64,000 nt of DNA, taken from assembly GCA_017512745.1 (NCBI GenBank), contig JAFWEV010000060.1:1-64000 (forward strand), in the 5' to 3' direction. Under the pieces are notes generated by a model, which worked only from the letters and a program-made list of their open reading frames with translations, searched no databases and had not been told where the DNA came from. Positions 26,873-35,556 of this stretch are shown here, piece after piece. Every line of letters starts with the position of its first letter. The first letter of the stretch is position 1. The translations under genes and the position numbers were made by a program. The DNA is from Oscillospiraceae bacterium (GTDB lineage: Bacteria > Bacillota > Clostridia > Oscillospirales > Ruminococcaceae).

Positions 26873-27412
26873 TCAGACAAACCAGATGTTGGCTATTGTC
26901 GGGTCATCATAACCCCAGTCTTCCGGGACTTCCCCGGCGCTCTTCAGAAATCCGTTCTTCTCGAGCACATGTTCGGACGCCCCGTTCTCCACTATTGTGC
27001 TTGCGGTTATTATCTCTATATCCGTCTCGTTATACAGATAATCCACCATAAGCTTCACGACCTCGCTGGCTATCCCTCTTCCCCAGAACTCCTTTGCAAG
27101 CCTGTACCCTATGCAGGTCTTGTGGATCCTGTCGTTGAAGTCATAGAATTCCGCGAGTCCGCAGAACTGCATTCCGTCTTTCAGGAAAATCCCAAGTATG
27201 AGGCTGTCCTTTGCCTTCATGCAGTCATCATAGAGCATACGTATGACGGTGTGCGCGTCATGCTGCTGCTCAATGAGATAGGTTGGAAGATACAGGTATA
27301 CCTCCTGGCTCTTCACGAACTTCTCAAGTGATCCGGCATCGGTATCCTCAAGCCGCTTGAGGACGATCCTGTCATTTTCAAGATACGGTATCTCGTCAAA
27401 TAGTTTGACCAT
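26873..27412 (-). CDS. GNAT-family N-acetyltransferase
   Basis: A 179-residue RimJ/RimL-type acetyltransferase, with N-terminal ENDRIVLKRLEDTDAGSLEKFV and the acetyl-CoA-binding region IGYRLAKEFWGRGIASEVVKLMVDYLY. The target is unknown. AAGGAATACAT precedes the ATG. It starts 12 bp after the preA-like stop codon, so the two are cotranscribed; the link to pyrimidine reduction is not clear. Confidence 0.82.
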   Translation of the reverse strand: MVKLFDEIPYLENDRIVLKRLEDTDAGSLEKFVKSQEVYLYLPTYLIEQQHDAHTVIRMLYDDCMKAKDSLILGIFLKDGMQFCGLAEFYDFNDRIHKTCIGYRLAKEFWGRGIASEVVKLMVDYLYNETDIEIITASTIVENGASEHVLEKNGFLKSAGEVPEDWGYDDPTIANIWFV

Positions 27413-27424
27413 ATGTATTCCTTC

Positions 27425-28933
27425 TTATACTTTCGGTTTTGCCACGCGTTTGCGGCTGGATGTGATCGCCTTTTCCGGGCACACGAGCACACAGAGGTGA
27501 CATCCCACGCATTTTTTGCCGTCGAGCACCGGATGCCCGTCGTCGCTCATTCGTATCGCCTGATGGCCTCCGTCGTCACAGGATATTTTACATCTTCCGC
27601 AGCCGATACACCTGTCTCTGTGGAATTTCGGATAAATGACGGTATCTCTTTCGAGAACATCCGTCGTATCGCTCACATACTCCAGCGCGAGTCCCCGCGC
27701 CTCCCTGACATTCGAGAATCCCTTTTCCGCCAGATAGTAGTTCAGTCCGGCCTTGAGATCGTCGATTATCCTGTATCCGTACTGCATGACCGCAGTTGTG
27801 ATCTGGATGGAATCTCCCCCGAGCATTATGAACTCGAGAGCGTCATCCCACGTCTCAATACCGCCCATGGCGCTTATATGCTTTCCCGCAAGCGCAGGAT
27901 TCTGCCCCAGTTCCGCAATAAACCTCAGAGCTATCGGCTTCACCGCGTTTCCGCTGTAACCGCCTACAGCGGACATCCCGTGTACTGACGGAGAGGATAT
28001 ATACGTGTGGGGGTTGACTCCGATTATGCTCTTTATCGTGTTGATCGCCGCGATACCGTCCGCGCCTCCCCGGACCGCAGCCTCGGCGGCAGGGCTCATT
28101 GTGGCGACGTTCGGCGTGAGTTTTGCGAGTATCGGTATCTTCGCTCCTCTTCTTGCGGCAGCCGTGAATCTCTCGACGAGTTCGGGCACCTGCCCTATGT
28201 CGGATCCGAGTCCGCCGTCCATCATATTGGGGCACGAAAAATTGAGTTCTATGGCGTCCGCGCCGTTTTCCTCGCAGAGTCTCGCAAGCTCCTCCCACTC
28301 TTCGTCGTTCTGCCCCATGATAGACGCCAGGATGAACTTTGAGGGATAGTTCTCCTTGAGTCTGCGGAATATCTCCATATTCTCGGCGACACTGTGATCG
28401 GAGAGCTGCTCTATATTCTTGAATCCTATTATGCTCCCGTTGTCTCCGGTGATGGCGGAGAACCTCGGAGAGGCCTCGTGTATGTCAAATGAGCATACCG
28501 TTTTGAAGCATGCGCCTGCCCACCCCGCTTCAAACGCTCTCGCGCACATATCGTATGTGCTGGCTATTACCGATGATGAGAGCAGGAACGGATTTTCGAG
28601 CGGGATCCCGCAGAAATCGGTCTTCAGTCTCTCCTGATCGGCGGGAAGCGGGATCTCAAGTTCCGGTTTCACTTCATCGTAGAGCTTCGTGATTATATTC
28701 CCTATGGGGACCTTTCCCGGTCTTACGCATGCCTGTTCACACCGTGACAGACAGTCAAGACACGGATTCCGGTCCGGGAGTCCCGCCGCTGCCACTTTTT
28801 CGTCTCCGAACCATATACTTCTGAGCAACGCTGCCGGATCGAGATCCGGGCACGCTTTCGAGCACGGCGCGTCCCCGCACAGTGCGCATGTGATCATATC
28901 CGAACGCAATATCTTCTTATCAAACATAGCCAA
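27425..28933 (-). CDS. PreA-like dihydropyrimidine dehydrogenase subunit with extra N-terminal cysteine-rich domain
   Basis: A 502-residue enzyme. Residues 100-420 are the FMN TIM-barrel of PreA/dihydroorotate-dehydrogenase type (NPFLLSSSVIASTYDM, IELNFSCPNMMDGGLGSDIGQ with the catalytic Cys, ISAMGGIETWDDALEFIMLGG). The C-terminus has two 4Fe-4S motifs (CIGCGRCKISC and CVGCHLCVLVC). The first 90 residues carry another cysteine set (CALCGDAPCSKAC, CLDCLSRCEQAC), which looks like the N-terminal iron-sulfur part normally found on the partner flavoprotein PreT. PreA normally reduces uracil/thymine together with PreT; no PreT is adjacent. The fusion may let it accept electrons from a different donor. 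Substrate assignment is uncertain. Confidence 0.8.
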   Translation of the reverse strand: MAMFDKKILRSDMITCALCGDAPCSKACPDLDPAALLRSIWFGDEKVAAAGLPDRNPCLDCLSRCEQACVRPGKVPIGNIITKLYDEVKPELEIPLPADQERLKTDFCGIPLENPFLLSSSVIASTYDMCARAFEAGWAGACFKTVCSFDIHEASPRFSAITGDNGSIIGFKNIEQLSDHSVAENMEIFRRLKENYPSKFILASIMGQNDEEWEELARLCEENGADAIELNFSCPNMMDGGLGSDIGQVPELVERFTAAARRGAKIPILAKLTPNVATMSPAAEAAVRGGADGIAAINTIKSIIGVNPHTYISSPSVHGMSAVGGYSGNAVKPIALRFIAELGQNPALAGKHISAMGGIETWDDALEFIMLGGDSIQITTAVMQYGYRIIDDLKAGLNYYLAEKGFSNVREARGLALEYVSDTTDVLERDTVIYPKFHRDRCIGCGRCKISCDDGGHQAIRMSDDGHPVLDGKKCVGCHLCVLVCPEKAITSSRKRVAKPKV

Positions 28934-28991
28934 TCCTCCAAAGCTTTGTTTTCAGTATGGATCTTTGCGCGCTTTACTCTCATCTTTGAAA

Positions 28992-29029
28992 AAGCGAGAG
29001 CAGGCGCAGTTATCCGCCCACTCTCGCTT
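28992..29029. terminator. Terminator after the STAS gene
   Basis: AAGCGAGAG (28992-29000) pairs with CTCTCGCTT (29021-29029), with an inner GGCG/CGCC; TAAAAGTTTTT follows on the plus side. It separates the STAS gene from the preA-like gene. Confidence 0.65.
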
Positions 29030-29038
29030 TAAAAGTTT

Positions 29039-29338
29039 TTATTCGATCGTAAGAATGTCCGAGAAACCTGTGACTTCAAAGATCTCCATGACGATCTCGT
29101 TGACATTGCAGACTATGAAAGAACCTCTGTTTCTCATTATCTTCTGAGCTGTCAGAAGAACTCTGAGTCCCGCGGAAGAGATGTAATCGAGTTTCTCAAA
29201 ATCCATTCTGAGTTCCGTGACATCTTCGGGACACTCCAGTACTTCTTTATCAAGATCGGGAGACGTCTCCGTATCGAGTCTTCCTTCAAGGACAAAGAGG
29301 GCCTTTCCCTCATCAATGGTCTTGCTGATATTAAGCAT
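29039..29338 (-). CDS. STAS-domain protein, anti-anti-sigma factor type
   Basis: A 99-residue single STAS domain: FVLEGRLDTETSPDLDKEV, then MDFEKLDYISSAGLRVLLTA, which contains the phosphorylatable serine seen in SpoIIAA/RsbV proteins. Such proteins bind an anti-sigma kinase when unphosphorylated. No kinase or sigma factor is adjacent; it lies 31 bp after the PPIase-like lipoprotein gene. AAAGGAGGACTC precedes the ATG. Confidence 0.85.
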   Translation of the reverse strand: MLNISKTIDEGKALFVLEGRLDTETSPDLDKEVLECPEDVTELRMDFEKLDYISSAGLRVLLTAQKIMRNRGSFIVCNVNEIVMEIFEVTGFSDILTIE

Positions 29339-29369
29339 CCTGAGTCCTCCTTTTACCTGTTCAGAATTA

Positions 29370-30509
29370 TCACTTGATGAAATGATCTATGGCCGCGGTA
29401 AACAGCGTTTCCTGATTGGCGAGCTTCGTGCCTACTGTTGCGACCTCGGTCTCATACGCTGCGAGGGACCCGAATGTTGCTATTTTTGCCTCGTCATCCG
29501 CGGTTATTCCGAAATACTCCGCAACAGCCTGACGGATCAGCACGTTCTGCGCTTCAGTCCTGATCGACTCGCTCACAAGTCCGATATACTCAGAAAAACT
29601 TCCGTATCCGTACGCCTGAACGATCGCATCGACATCGGTATATCCGTACTGCTCTCCGATCGAGAGTATGTACTTGCCTTCGTACGAAATGATGCTGTCA
29701 AGCACCGCCTGAGGTATTTCGGATACCGTGCAGTTCTCCAAGAGATAGTCCTCAACGAGGCTCCTTCTGTTAGCGAGCTTATTCTGGTCGGCGAGCAGTT
29801 CTCTCAGGCCAGCCTCGTCTGTCGGATATGTCGTCGTGATCGCAAGTCCGCTCTCTGAAAGCGCCTTCTCGATATTCTCCGCGTTGAGCTCAAAATCATA
29901 GACATCCTTGATCGTCATTGTAAAAACAGCGGTCTTGTTGCTGAGTTCGATCGGATTTCCGTTTATATCCTGCGATGAACCGTATCCGTCCGGGAAGAGA
30001 ACATCCACGTCAAAGGTCTCTCCGGCGGAATGACCGATAAGGCCGTTCTCAAAATCTGCCAGGTATTTGCCGCTTCCTATGAGCACTTCGGCATCCTGCG
30101 CGCTTCCGCCCTGGAAGATGACGCCGTCGACTTTTCCGACAAAGTCGATCGTCGCGCCGTTTCCTACGGCTGCGGGAGTCGAAACGGATACGTGTTCTCC
30201 GTAATTCTGCTTAACATATGTGACCATCTCGTTGATGGTGGTCTCATCAGAGGAGACCTCGGCGTCCTTGAAAGATATAACGTCGATATCTTCGGGAAGC
30301 GTGACGTAATCAAGGGCCTTTACTCCGGTGAACATACCGTTGTCTTCTATGTTCAGGTCGTATGCATATTCAGAAACTTCCGTGGTGACCGGTTCGGTGG
30401 AGCTCGTGTCAGTGCTCTCTGTCGCAGAGGATGAGCTTCCGCAGCCGAACAGAGTCAGTCCGAGCGCTGCGACAAGCAGCAAACACATGATTGGTTTGAT
30501 CTTTCTCAT
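29370..30509 (-). CDS. Trigger-factor-like FKBP-type peptidyl-prolyl isomerase lipoprotein
   Basis: A 379-residue exported lipoprotein. The signal peptide with lipobox LTLFGCG puts the lipidated Cys at residue 23, followed by a Ser/Thr linker. Residues about 110-200 are an FKBP-like domain (VGNGATIDFVGKVDGVIFQGG, GKYLADFENGLIGHSAGE, typical of trigger factor). The rest resembles the helical C-terminal chaperone arms of trigger factor. It is likely to fold secreted proteins on the outer membrane face. It is the first gene of an operon with the STAS gene. Confidence 0.82.
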   Translation of the reverse strand: MRKIKPIMCLLLVAALGLTLFGCGSSSSATESTDTSSTEPVTTEVSEYAYDLNIEDNGMFTGVKALDYVTLPEDIDVISFKDAEVSSDETTINEMVTYVKQNYGEHVSVSTPAAVGNGATIDFVGKVDGVIFQGGSAQDAEVLIGSGKYLADFENGLIGHSAGETFDVDVLFPDGYGSSQDINGNPIELSNKTAVFTMTIKDVYDFELNAENIEKALSESGLAITTTYPTDEAGLRELLADQNKLANRRSLVEDYLLENCTVSEIPQAVLDSIISYEGKYILSIGEQYGYTDVDAIVQAYGYGSFSEYIGLVSESIRTEAQNVLIRQAVAEYFGITADDEAKIATFGSLAAYETEVATVGTKLANQETLFTAAIDHFIK

Positions 30510-30596
30510 TTAACCTAAATATTCCTTTTATAAAATATATACTCAGTTAATTATACTCGAAATAATGAACAAATATACACATATCTGCGGGCAATA

Positions 30597-31784
30597 TTAT
30601 TCCGGCATTCCCTTTCGCTTTCCTGCACCTGCAAAAACAATAAGCGTTAGTATGAGCGGGAAGACCGCTCCGGCCAGCAGTCCCGGCCGCAGGTCTCCGC
30701 CCGCCATATCCGTCACGGATCCCACAATGCTCGGCCCGACCGATCCGCCCATGTCTCCCGCCATCGCAAGGAGGGCAAACATAGCGGTCCCGCCTGCAGG
30801 CATATTCTTTGACAGTATGCTGATGGTCCCCGGCCACATGATCCCGACAGAGAATCCGCACATGATGCATCCGATGAGTCCTACCAGCGGGTTTTGCGAT
30901 ACCGAAGCCATCAGATAGCAGATGACGCATAGTATCCCGGATGCCGCCATGAACTTTGTCAGTTCGATCCTCCCGCCGAGTTTTCCGTAGATCACCCTGC
31001 ACAGACCCATTGTCACCGCGAACAGACACGGCCCCAGCAGATCTCCGGTCGTCTTCGCAAGGCCGAGCGCGGATTCGGCAAATGCGGACGCCCACTGCGC
31101 CATCGCCAGCTCGGACGATCCCGCGCATATCATAAGGATTATACCGGTCCACATCGTCTTTGATCTCAGCAGCTGTCCCATCGACATGCCCTTGCCCTCA
31201 TCGACAAGTCTCTCTATGGGGCACACGGAGAAGTTGTAAACGTTATACAGCGGGATAAGCGCCCAGATGCACGCCATGATCTTCCACCTTCCTATACCGA
31301 AAACGGAGAAGAACAAGGTGGAGAGAACGATGACGCCCACTGTGCCCCAGCAGTAGAACGAGTGGAGCAGTGTCATAACGGCATCCTTCCTGTCAAACGG
31401 ACACGCCTCGACTATGGGACTGACGAGCACTTCTATGAGGCCGCTTCCCACGGCATAGACAACGACGGCTGCGATTATCCCTGTGAACGGGTCCCTGAAG
31501 ACCTCCGGCAGAACCGCAAGTCCTATGAGACCCAGCGCGGAAAGCACCTCCGACAGGACTACGCTCTTCCTGTATCCTATCCTGTCCACGTATTTCGCGC
31601 AGATCACGTCTACGAGCAGCTGGACAAAATAGAAGACAGTGGAAATAAGCGCTATCCGCCCGAGAGACACCCCGTATTCGGAGTGGAATCTCAGAAACAG
31701 GAGCGGCGCAAAGTTTGAGCCGATCGCCTGGGTTATAAATCCCAGATAACACGCTCTCAGGGTTTTGCCGTAATCCTTAGCCAT
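30597..31784 (-). CDS. MFS transporter, substrate unknown
   Basis: A 395-residue, 12-helix MFS protein (GFITQAIGSNFAPLLFL in helix 1; DVICAKYVDRIGYRKSVV is the cytoplasmic loop 2-3 motif; CGFSVGIMWPGTISILSKNMP in helix 10). It resembles FucP/sugar-type MFS proteins in its second half. The start codon overlaps the stop of the YolD-like gene by 8 bp (ATGGCTAA), so it is the last gene of the lexA operon and may be induced by DNA damage; a possible role is export of damaging compounds. Confidence 0.8.
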   Translation of the reverse strand: MAKDYGKTLRACYLGFITQAIGSNFAPLLFLRFHSEYGVSLGRIALISTVFYFVQLLVDVICAKYVDRIGYRKSVVLSEVLSALGLIGLAVLPEVFRDPFTGIIAAVVVYAVGSGLIEVLVSPIVEACPFDRKDAVMTLLHSFYCWGTVGVIVLSTLFFSVFGIGRWKIMACIWALIPLYNVYNFSVCPIERLVDEGKGMSMGQLLRSKTMWTGIILMICAGSSELAMAQWASAFAESALGLAKTTGDLLGPCLFAVTMGLCRVIYGKLGGRIELTKFMAASGILCVICYLMASVSQNPLVGLIGCIMCGFSVGIMWPGTISILSKNMPAGGTAMFALLAMAGDMGGSVGPSIVGSVTDMAGGDLRPGLLAGAVFPLILTLIVFAGAGKRKGMPE

Positions 31785-32118
31785 ACGTTTTCCTTATCTC
31801 GATTATGCTGTCATATTCTATCACAGTGTCGCCGACTTTCATGGAGTGTTCCTCCGGTCTTATGTATCTCACGGTTCCCTCGGCCTCATCATATCCGTCG
31901 CCGTCAAAAAATATCACGATGACCGTATCGCCTCTTGCGACGCTCCGCAATACCGCGTCTATCTCGCCCGCGCCGTCCTCGAAGAGAGTCCTTTTCCCAT
32001 CTCTTCTGAAATCCTCTTCCTTCTGCCTGAGCGCGCCTTCAAATCCCGTCAGCGCCGCAAAGGGGGCGAACTGTTTTGCTCTCTGCCATGCCGGCATCTT
32101 TGCTCTCTCACGTGCCAC
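31777..32118 (-). CDS. YolD-like protein, partner of the Y-family polymerase
   Basis: A 113-residue protein with the YolD-type opening RAKQFAPFAALTGFEGALRQKE and a beta-rich end (GDTVIVIFFDGDGYDEAEGTV). Members are regularly encoded beside UvrX/YqjW-like polymerases and are thought to modulate them. Start GTG 32118 lies inside the 3' end of the polymerase gene (11-bp overlap), and the 3' end overlaps the MFS start. Confidence 0.8.
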   Translation of the reverse strand: MARERAKMPAWQRAKQFAPFAALTGFEGALRQKEEDFRRDGKRTLFEDGAGEIDAVLRSVARGDTVIVIFFDGDGYDEAEGTVRYIRPEEHSMKVGDTVIEYDSIIEIRKTYG

Positions 32119-33400
32119 TCTTGTGTCCCCCTATCTGGTGGTTTCTCGCCCTGGTCGTCCCGGCCTCCTCCAGGTTCAGTCCCTTGAGTATCGCGTTCTT
32201 TCCGAACCTGGCCATTATTTCCAGTACCGCTTCCTGTATCTTTCTGTCGCGCTCGGTCTCCTCCGTAACGCCCTCGTCAAACAGCGACATCTGATACTGC
32301 CCCTCATCTTCGACTATGTTCTCGCATCCTATGCCTATCCTTCTTATGGGCACACCGGGAACAACTATCTCGTTGTATTTCCTGACAAGCGCCGGAATGA
32401 TCAGCGAGTCCGCGTTCGTGGGTCTCGGGAGCCGTATGCTCCCTCCTGAAGACGGTATGGGCACCGTGTGCGAGTATCCCACATACAGCGTGAGCAGATC
32501 CGTGTATATGTTCTTTTCCACCATGTCGAGACATACGAGATCAGCCATTTCCTTCACTATGAGCCTCGCCTCGTCATAGTCATAGTCTCTCAGTAGCACC
32601 TGTCCGCTCGACAGACTCCTGCTCTTGGATCTGTAGCCCTTTATATCCGCCATGGTGGTGGATTCCCTTCCCCACGCATGGTCTATGAGCAGTTCGGCGT
32701 CTATCCCGAAGATCTTGTAGAGCGTGTCCTCGTTTGCCCGCGTTATCTCCCTCATGGTCCTGATCCCGAGCTTGTCGAGTCTTGCCGCGGTGCCGCGGCC
32801 TATGCGCCAGAAATCCGTGAGCGGCCTGTGGTCCCACAATTCTTCGCGGTACTTCTCCTCATCGAGATAGCCTATGAACTTCGGCGAATGCTTTGCGGTG
32901 ATATCCAGAGCCACCTTGGCAAGATAGAGATTCGTCCCTATCCCGGCGGTGGAACGGATGCCGGCGCACTTTTCCACCCTTCCCATAAGGAATTTGGCCA
33001 TCTGCTCCGGCGTCATGCCGCTCCTTCTCACATATTCCGTGACGTCAAAGAAGGCTTCATCCACGGAGTACACATGAATGTCATCCGGGGATATATACTT
33101 CAGGTATTCCCCGTAAATCCGGACAGCATAATCTATATACAGCTGCATCCTCGGTACGGCAGCTATATATTCTATATTTTCCGGGATCTCATACAGTCTG
33201 CATCTGTTCCTCACACCGAGAGCCTTCATGGACGGACTTACCGCGAGGCAGAGCGTCCCCGTGGACCTCTCGGGATCCGCCACCACGAGATTCGTGGTCA
33301 TCGGATTGAGCCCTCTCTCCGCGCATTCAACGGACGCGTAGAAGGACTTGAGGTCAATGCACATGTAGATCCGGTCACTTTTTCCGGATACGTTTCGCAT
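32108..33400 (-). CDS. Y-family translesion DNA polymerase (UvrX/DinB/UmuC-like)
   Basis: A 430-residue error-prone polymerase. Palm-domain motifs: MCIDLKSFYASVE (catalytic D16) and HVYSVDEAFFDV (the Asp-Glu pair near 110). Next come a helix-hairpin-helix thumb (WRIGRGTAARLDKLGI) and a little-finger domain with SRSLSSGQVLLRDYDY. It belongs to the UvrX/YqjW group common in Bacillota plasmids and chromosomes. Its ATG overlaps the lexA stop by one base (TGATG), so it is cotranscribed with and controlled by the repressor. Confidence 0.9.
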   Translation of the reverse strand: MRNVSGKSDRIYMCIDLKSFYASVECAERGLNPMTTNLVVADPERSTGTLCLAVSPSMKALGVRNRCRLYEIPENIEYIAAVPRMQLYIDYAVRIYGEYLKYISPDDIHVYSVDEAFFDVTEYVRRSGMTPEQMAKFLMGRVEKCAGIRSTAGIGTNLYLAKVALDITAKHSPKFIGYLDEEKYREELWDHRPLTDFWRIGRGTAARLDKLGIRTMREITRANEDTLYKIFGIDAELLIDHAWGRESTTMADIKGYRSKSRSLSSGQVLLRDYDYDEARLIVKEMADLVCLDMVEKNIYTDLLTLYVGYSHTVPIPSSGGSIRLPRPTNADSLIIPALVRKYNEIVVPGVPIRRIGIGCENIVEDEGQYQMSLFDEGVTEETERDRKIQEAVLEIMARFGKNAILKGLNLEEAGTTRARNHQIGGHKSGT

Positions 33401-34005
33401 CAGATATCTGCAGGATCCCCGTCTATATCTTTTATTATCTTCACGGCGACTCCCTGGATGTAGAACTCGTCGCCGTCACAGATCTCTATATCGTCATAAT
33501 TCCTGTTCTCGGGGTGAAGATACGGTCTTCCGCTCTCATCGAGCATCAGGCGCTTCAGCGTGTTCTCTCCGTTCAGCAGCGCCACGACTATATTTCCTGG
33601 ATCCGCGGTCACCTGCTTTCTTATGACCACAAGATCGCCTTCGTGTATATCCGCGTCCACCATCGAGTCCCCTCTTGCCGTCAGGATGTATTTCATCCCT
33701 TTCCCGAACACGGCGGACGGCAGACGGACATACATATCGATATTCTCTTCCTCATATGTCGGCGATCCGCACGCGATGCTGTTCGAAAGCCATGCGGCAG
33801 TATCATCGTCAAATGCGAACTTGTCCGCCTTTGCGGTGTATTTCGGATCTGCCTCCATGTCTTTAAGGTATCTGTGCACCGTGCTCTTCGGGATTCCGAG
33901 CGCAGCTTCCACCCTTCTGACAGTGGGAAAGATCCCTTCGCTTATACGCACCTGCTCTACATACTTTGAGATCCTCTCAAAAATTTCTTCGTCCTTGAGC
34001 TTCAC
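33400..34005 (-). CDS. lexA: LexA-like SOS repressor (HTH + S24 peptidase)
   Basis: A 201-residue repressor. N-terminal winged HTH (GIFPTVRRVEAALGIPKSTVHRYL, residues 24-47), then an S24 self-cleaving domain: Ser114 in ARGDSMVDADIHEGD, Lys151 in NTLKRL. The cleavage bond, usually Ala-Gly, appears to be Cys79-Gly80. The start was taken as GTG 34005 because GGAGGGG lies 8 bp upstream; a longer frame to 34257 has no ribosome site and would span the promoter. A 12-bp palindrome lies 18 bp upstream and probably mediates autoregulation. Heads the operon with the polymerase, YolD-like and MFS genes. Confidence 0.85.
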   Translation of the reverse strand: MKLKDEEIFERISKYVEQVRISEGIFPTVRRVEAALGIPKSTVHRYLKDMEADPKYTAKADKFAFDDDTAAWLSNSIACGSPTYEEENIDMYVRLPSAVFGKGMKYILTARGDSMVDADIHEGDLVVIRKQVTADPGNIVVALLNGENTLKRLMLDESGRPYLHPENRNYDDIEICDGDEFYIQGVAVKIIKDIDGDPADI

Positions 34006-34023
34006 TATGATCCCCTCCAATAA

Positions 34024-34066
34024 GGACACGTGTCCCATATATGTAAAAAGGATACCAAATCGGCAA
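34024..34066 (-). promoter_or_regulatory. lexA promoter and palindromic operator
   Basis: On the minus strand, TTGCCG (34066-34061), 17 bp, CATATA (34043-34038), then the perfect palindrome GGACACGTGTCC (34035-34024) at the predicted transcription start. It resembles the Gram-positive SOS box (GAAC...GTTC) but with GGAC...GTCC arms. No second copy was found in the window. Confidence 0.6.
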
Positions 34067-34132
34067 ATGTTTCGCAACAGAGGCGCAAAAAAAAGACTCA
34101 CCTTGCGGCAAGTCTCTGTATTCCGTTTTCCG

Positions 34133-34498
34133 TCATGCCAGCTCCGACAGCGCTGCGGTAACTTCCTCAAGAAGTCCTTCCGTCTCGTCCACATCCATGA
34201 GCCATCCCTCATATTCTTCGTCCGCTTTGTCCGGCTCCATATCGTCGAGTTCATCAAGCTGGGTCATGAGCTGTACCTGAAGCGCTTCCAGTTCATCGCG
34301 GCGCATATCCCCGATCTCTTTCTCTATATTGACAGAGACCCGGGTATCCTCTCCCTTTTTCATCTCTATCGTTATCTTTACGGACTCCGTATCCCCGACC
34401 CCGTCCGTTATATTCCTCACGTTCTTTTCTATAAATTCCGCCGGATCGACCCCGTCTTCAACGTTGAACGCCCATTCTTCCATTATGATCTTCGACAT
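34133..34498 (-). CDS. Small acidic protein, function unknown
   Basis: A 121-residue acidic protein (MSKIIMEEWAFNVEDGVDP...). The middle predicts beta strands (SVKITIEMKKGED, RVSVNIEKE); the end is helical and coiled-coil-like (MRRDELEALQVQLMTQLDELDD). No family recognised. Start ATG 34498 was chosen over an upstream ATG because GGAGGTCTG lies just before it. It sits between lexA and a terminator, and faces the same way as the zinc-ribbon cluster upstream. Confidence 0.65.
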   Translation of the reverse strand: MSKIIMEEWAFNVEDGVDPAEFIEKNVRNITDGVGDTESVKITIEMKKGEDTRVSVNIEKEIGDMRRDELEALQVQLMTQLDELDDMEPDKADEEYEGWLMDVDETEGLLEEVTAALSELA

Positions 34499-34627
34499 TA
34501 CAGACCTCCGTTTATTCTGTGAGTGCAAAGTTTTTCCGCTCTCAAAATAGTATAGGAAAAACCGCAAAACGGCAACCGTCTGATAAGCGCAGCCTGTACC
34601 GGCACTTCACCGGGAGCCGTACTTGCA

Positions 34628-34663
34628 AAAAAACAGATGCCAGCAGAAAGGCATCTGTTTTTT
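34628..34663. terminator. Strong bidirectional terminator
   Basis: AAACAGATGCC (34631-34641) pairs with GGCATCTGTTT (34650-34660), flanked by an A-run and a T-run. It ends the lipoprotein/zinc-ribbon cluster on the minus strand. Confidence 0.88.
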
Positions 34664-34676
34664 AGTCATGAGTTTA

Positions 34677-35537
34677 TCATTCGGCGTTGAAACAGCCCAG
34701 GAATATCTCCCAATTGTCGATGGCGACCCCGTACGGCGTATCATGATAGGCCAGCAGCGCACCTTCGTTGTTTTCCTTCGCGTAATCCACACTCCACGAA
34801 CTTGTCACGCCGGGCAGATCGGTTCGGCAGCACACAGCGGCAATTTCGCCGCCGGAATATCCCAGTATCGTGTAATTGCCGCGAACGGTAGTGCAGTTGC
34901 CGGAGATCTCCTCGTCGAACAGGATCGGATAATACAGATGGTCATTTTTTATATAAAACTCACCCGGGGTGAAATGCGAGACCATGTCTTCGATCATCCC
35001 TTCCCGCGACTCTGTGAACTCATACTCCACATGATCTGCCGCAGGCATCTCCACATCCTTTTTCATGTCGTATCTAAGACCTGACTCGAGTGTGAAACCG
35101 ATCGGAAAGTCTTTGACATCCGCGGGAATACAGACCGAAGCCGAAAACTCTCCGGCATAGCGGTCATTCCACTGGTCATATGCTTCAATGGCATTGCCGT
35201 CCGCATCATAGACACGGTACCTGAACGAGGCTTCTATCACCTTGTCGGAACTGTTTGTCGCATAGAGAAGCCCGACATAATAATCCTGGCTGTCCATGCT
35301 CGGATACGGATGCGGATCAAACTCCAGAGTGACAGCCGGCTCTGCCGTAAGCTGTTCCTCCCCGGACACAGGTCCGTCCTGCGGAGCGCTCCCGGCACCG
35401 TCGCCGGACACCTCGGCAGTTTCGCCCGTCTGACCGGACTGTGATCCGCCGCTCTCGGCGGGACTGTCACTGCCGCATGCTGCAAAGAGGCTCACAATGA
35501 GCATCACGGATATAATGGCGACTATTGCTTTTTTCAT
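34677..35537 (-). CDS. Lipoprotein, function unknown
   Basis: A 286-residue exported lipoprotein. The signal peptide IVAIISVMLIVSLFAACG gives the lipobox Cys near residue 21, followed by a Gly/Ser/Glu-rich linker of about 45 residues. The folded part begins with a beta-sandwich-like segment (YYVGLLYATNSSDKVIEASFRYRVYDADGN), reminiscent of extracellular Ig-like stalk domains. The start is ambiguous: ATG 35537 has GGAG four bases upstream, and ATG 35552 directly follows AGGAG; the first gives the better signal peptide. It starts 20 bp after the zinc-ribbon gene, in one operon. Confidence 0.7.
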   Translation of the reverse strand: MKKAIVAIISVMLIVSLFAACGSDSPAESGGSQSGQTGETAEVSGDGAGSAPQDGPVSGEEQLTAEPAVTLEFDPHPYPSMDSQDYYVGLLYATNSSDKVIEASFRYRVYDADGNAIEAYDQWNDRYAGEFSASVCIPADVKDFPIGFTLESGLRYDMKKDVEMPAADHVEYEFTESREGMIEDMVSHFTPGEFYIKNDHLYYPILFDEEISGNCTTVRGNYTILGYSGGEIAAVCCRTDLPGVTSSWSVDYAKENNEGALLAYHDTPYGVAIDNWEIFLGCFNAE

Positions 35538-35556
35538 TTTCTCCGGGGTCATCTCC

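Noticed and set aside
33400..34257. Longer version of LexA starting at 34257
   Set aside because: The added 84 residues have no family similarity and would span the promoter and operator; GTG 34005 has a strong ribosome site.
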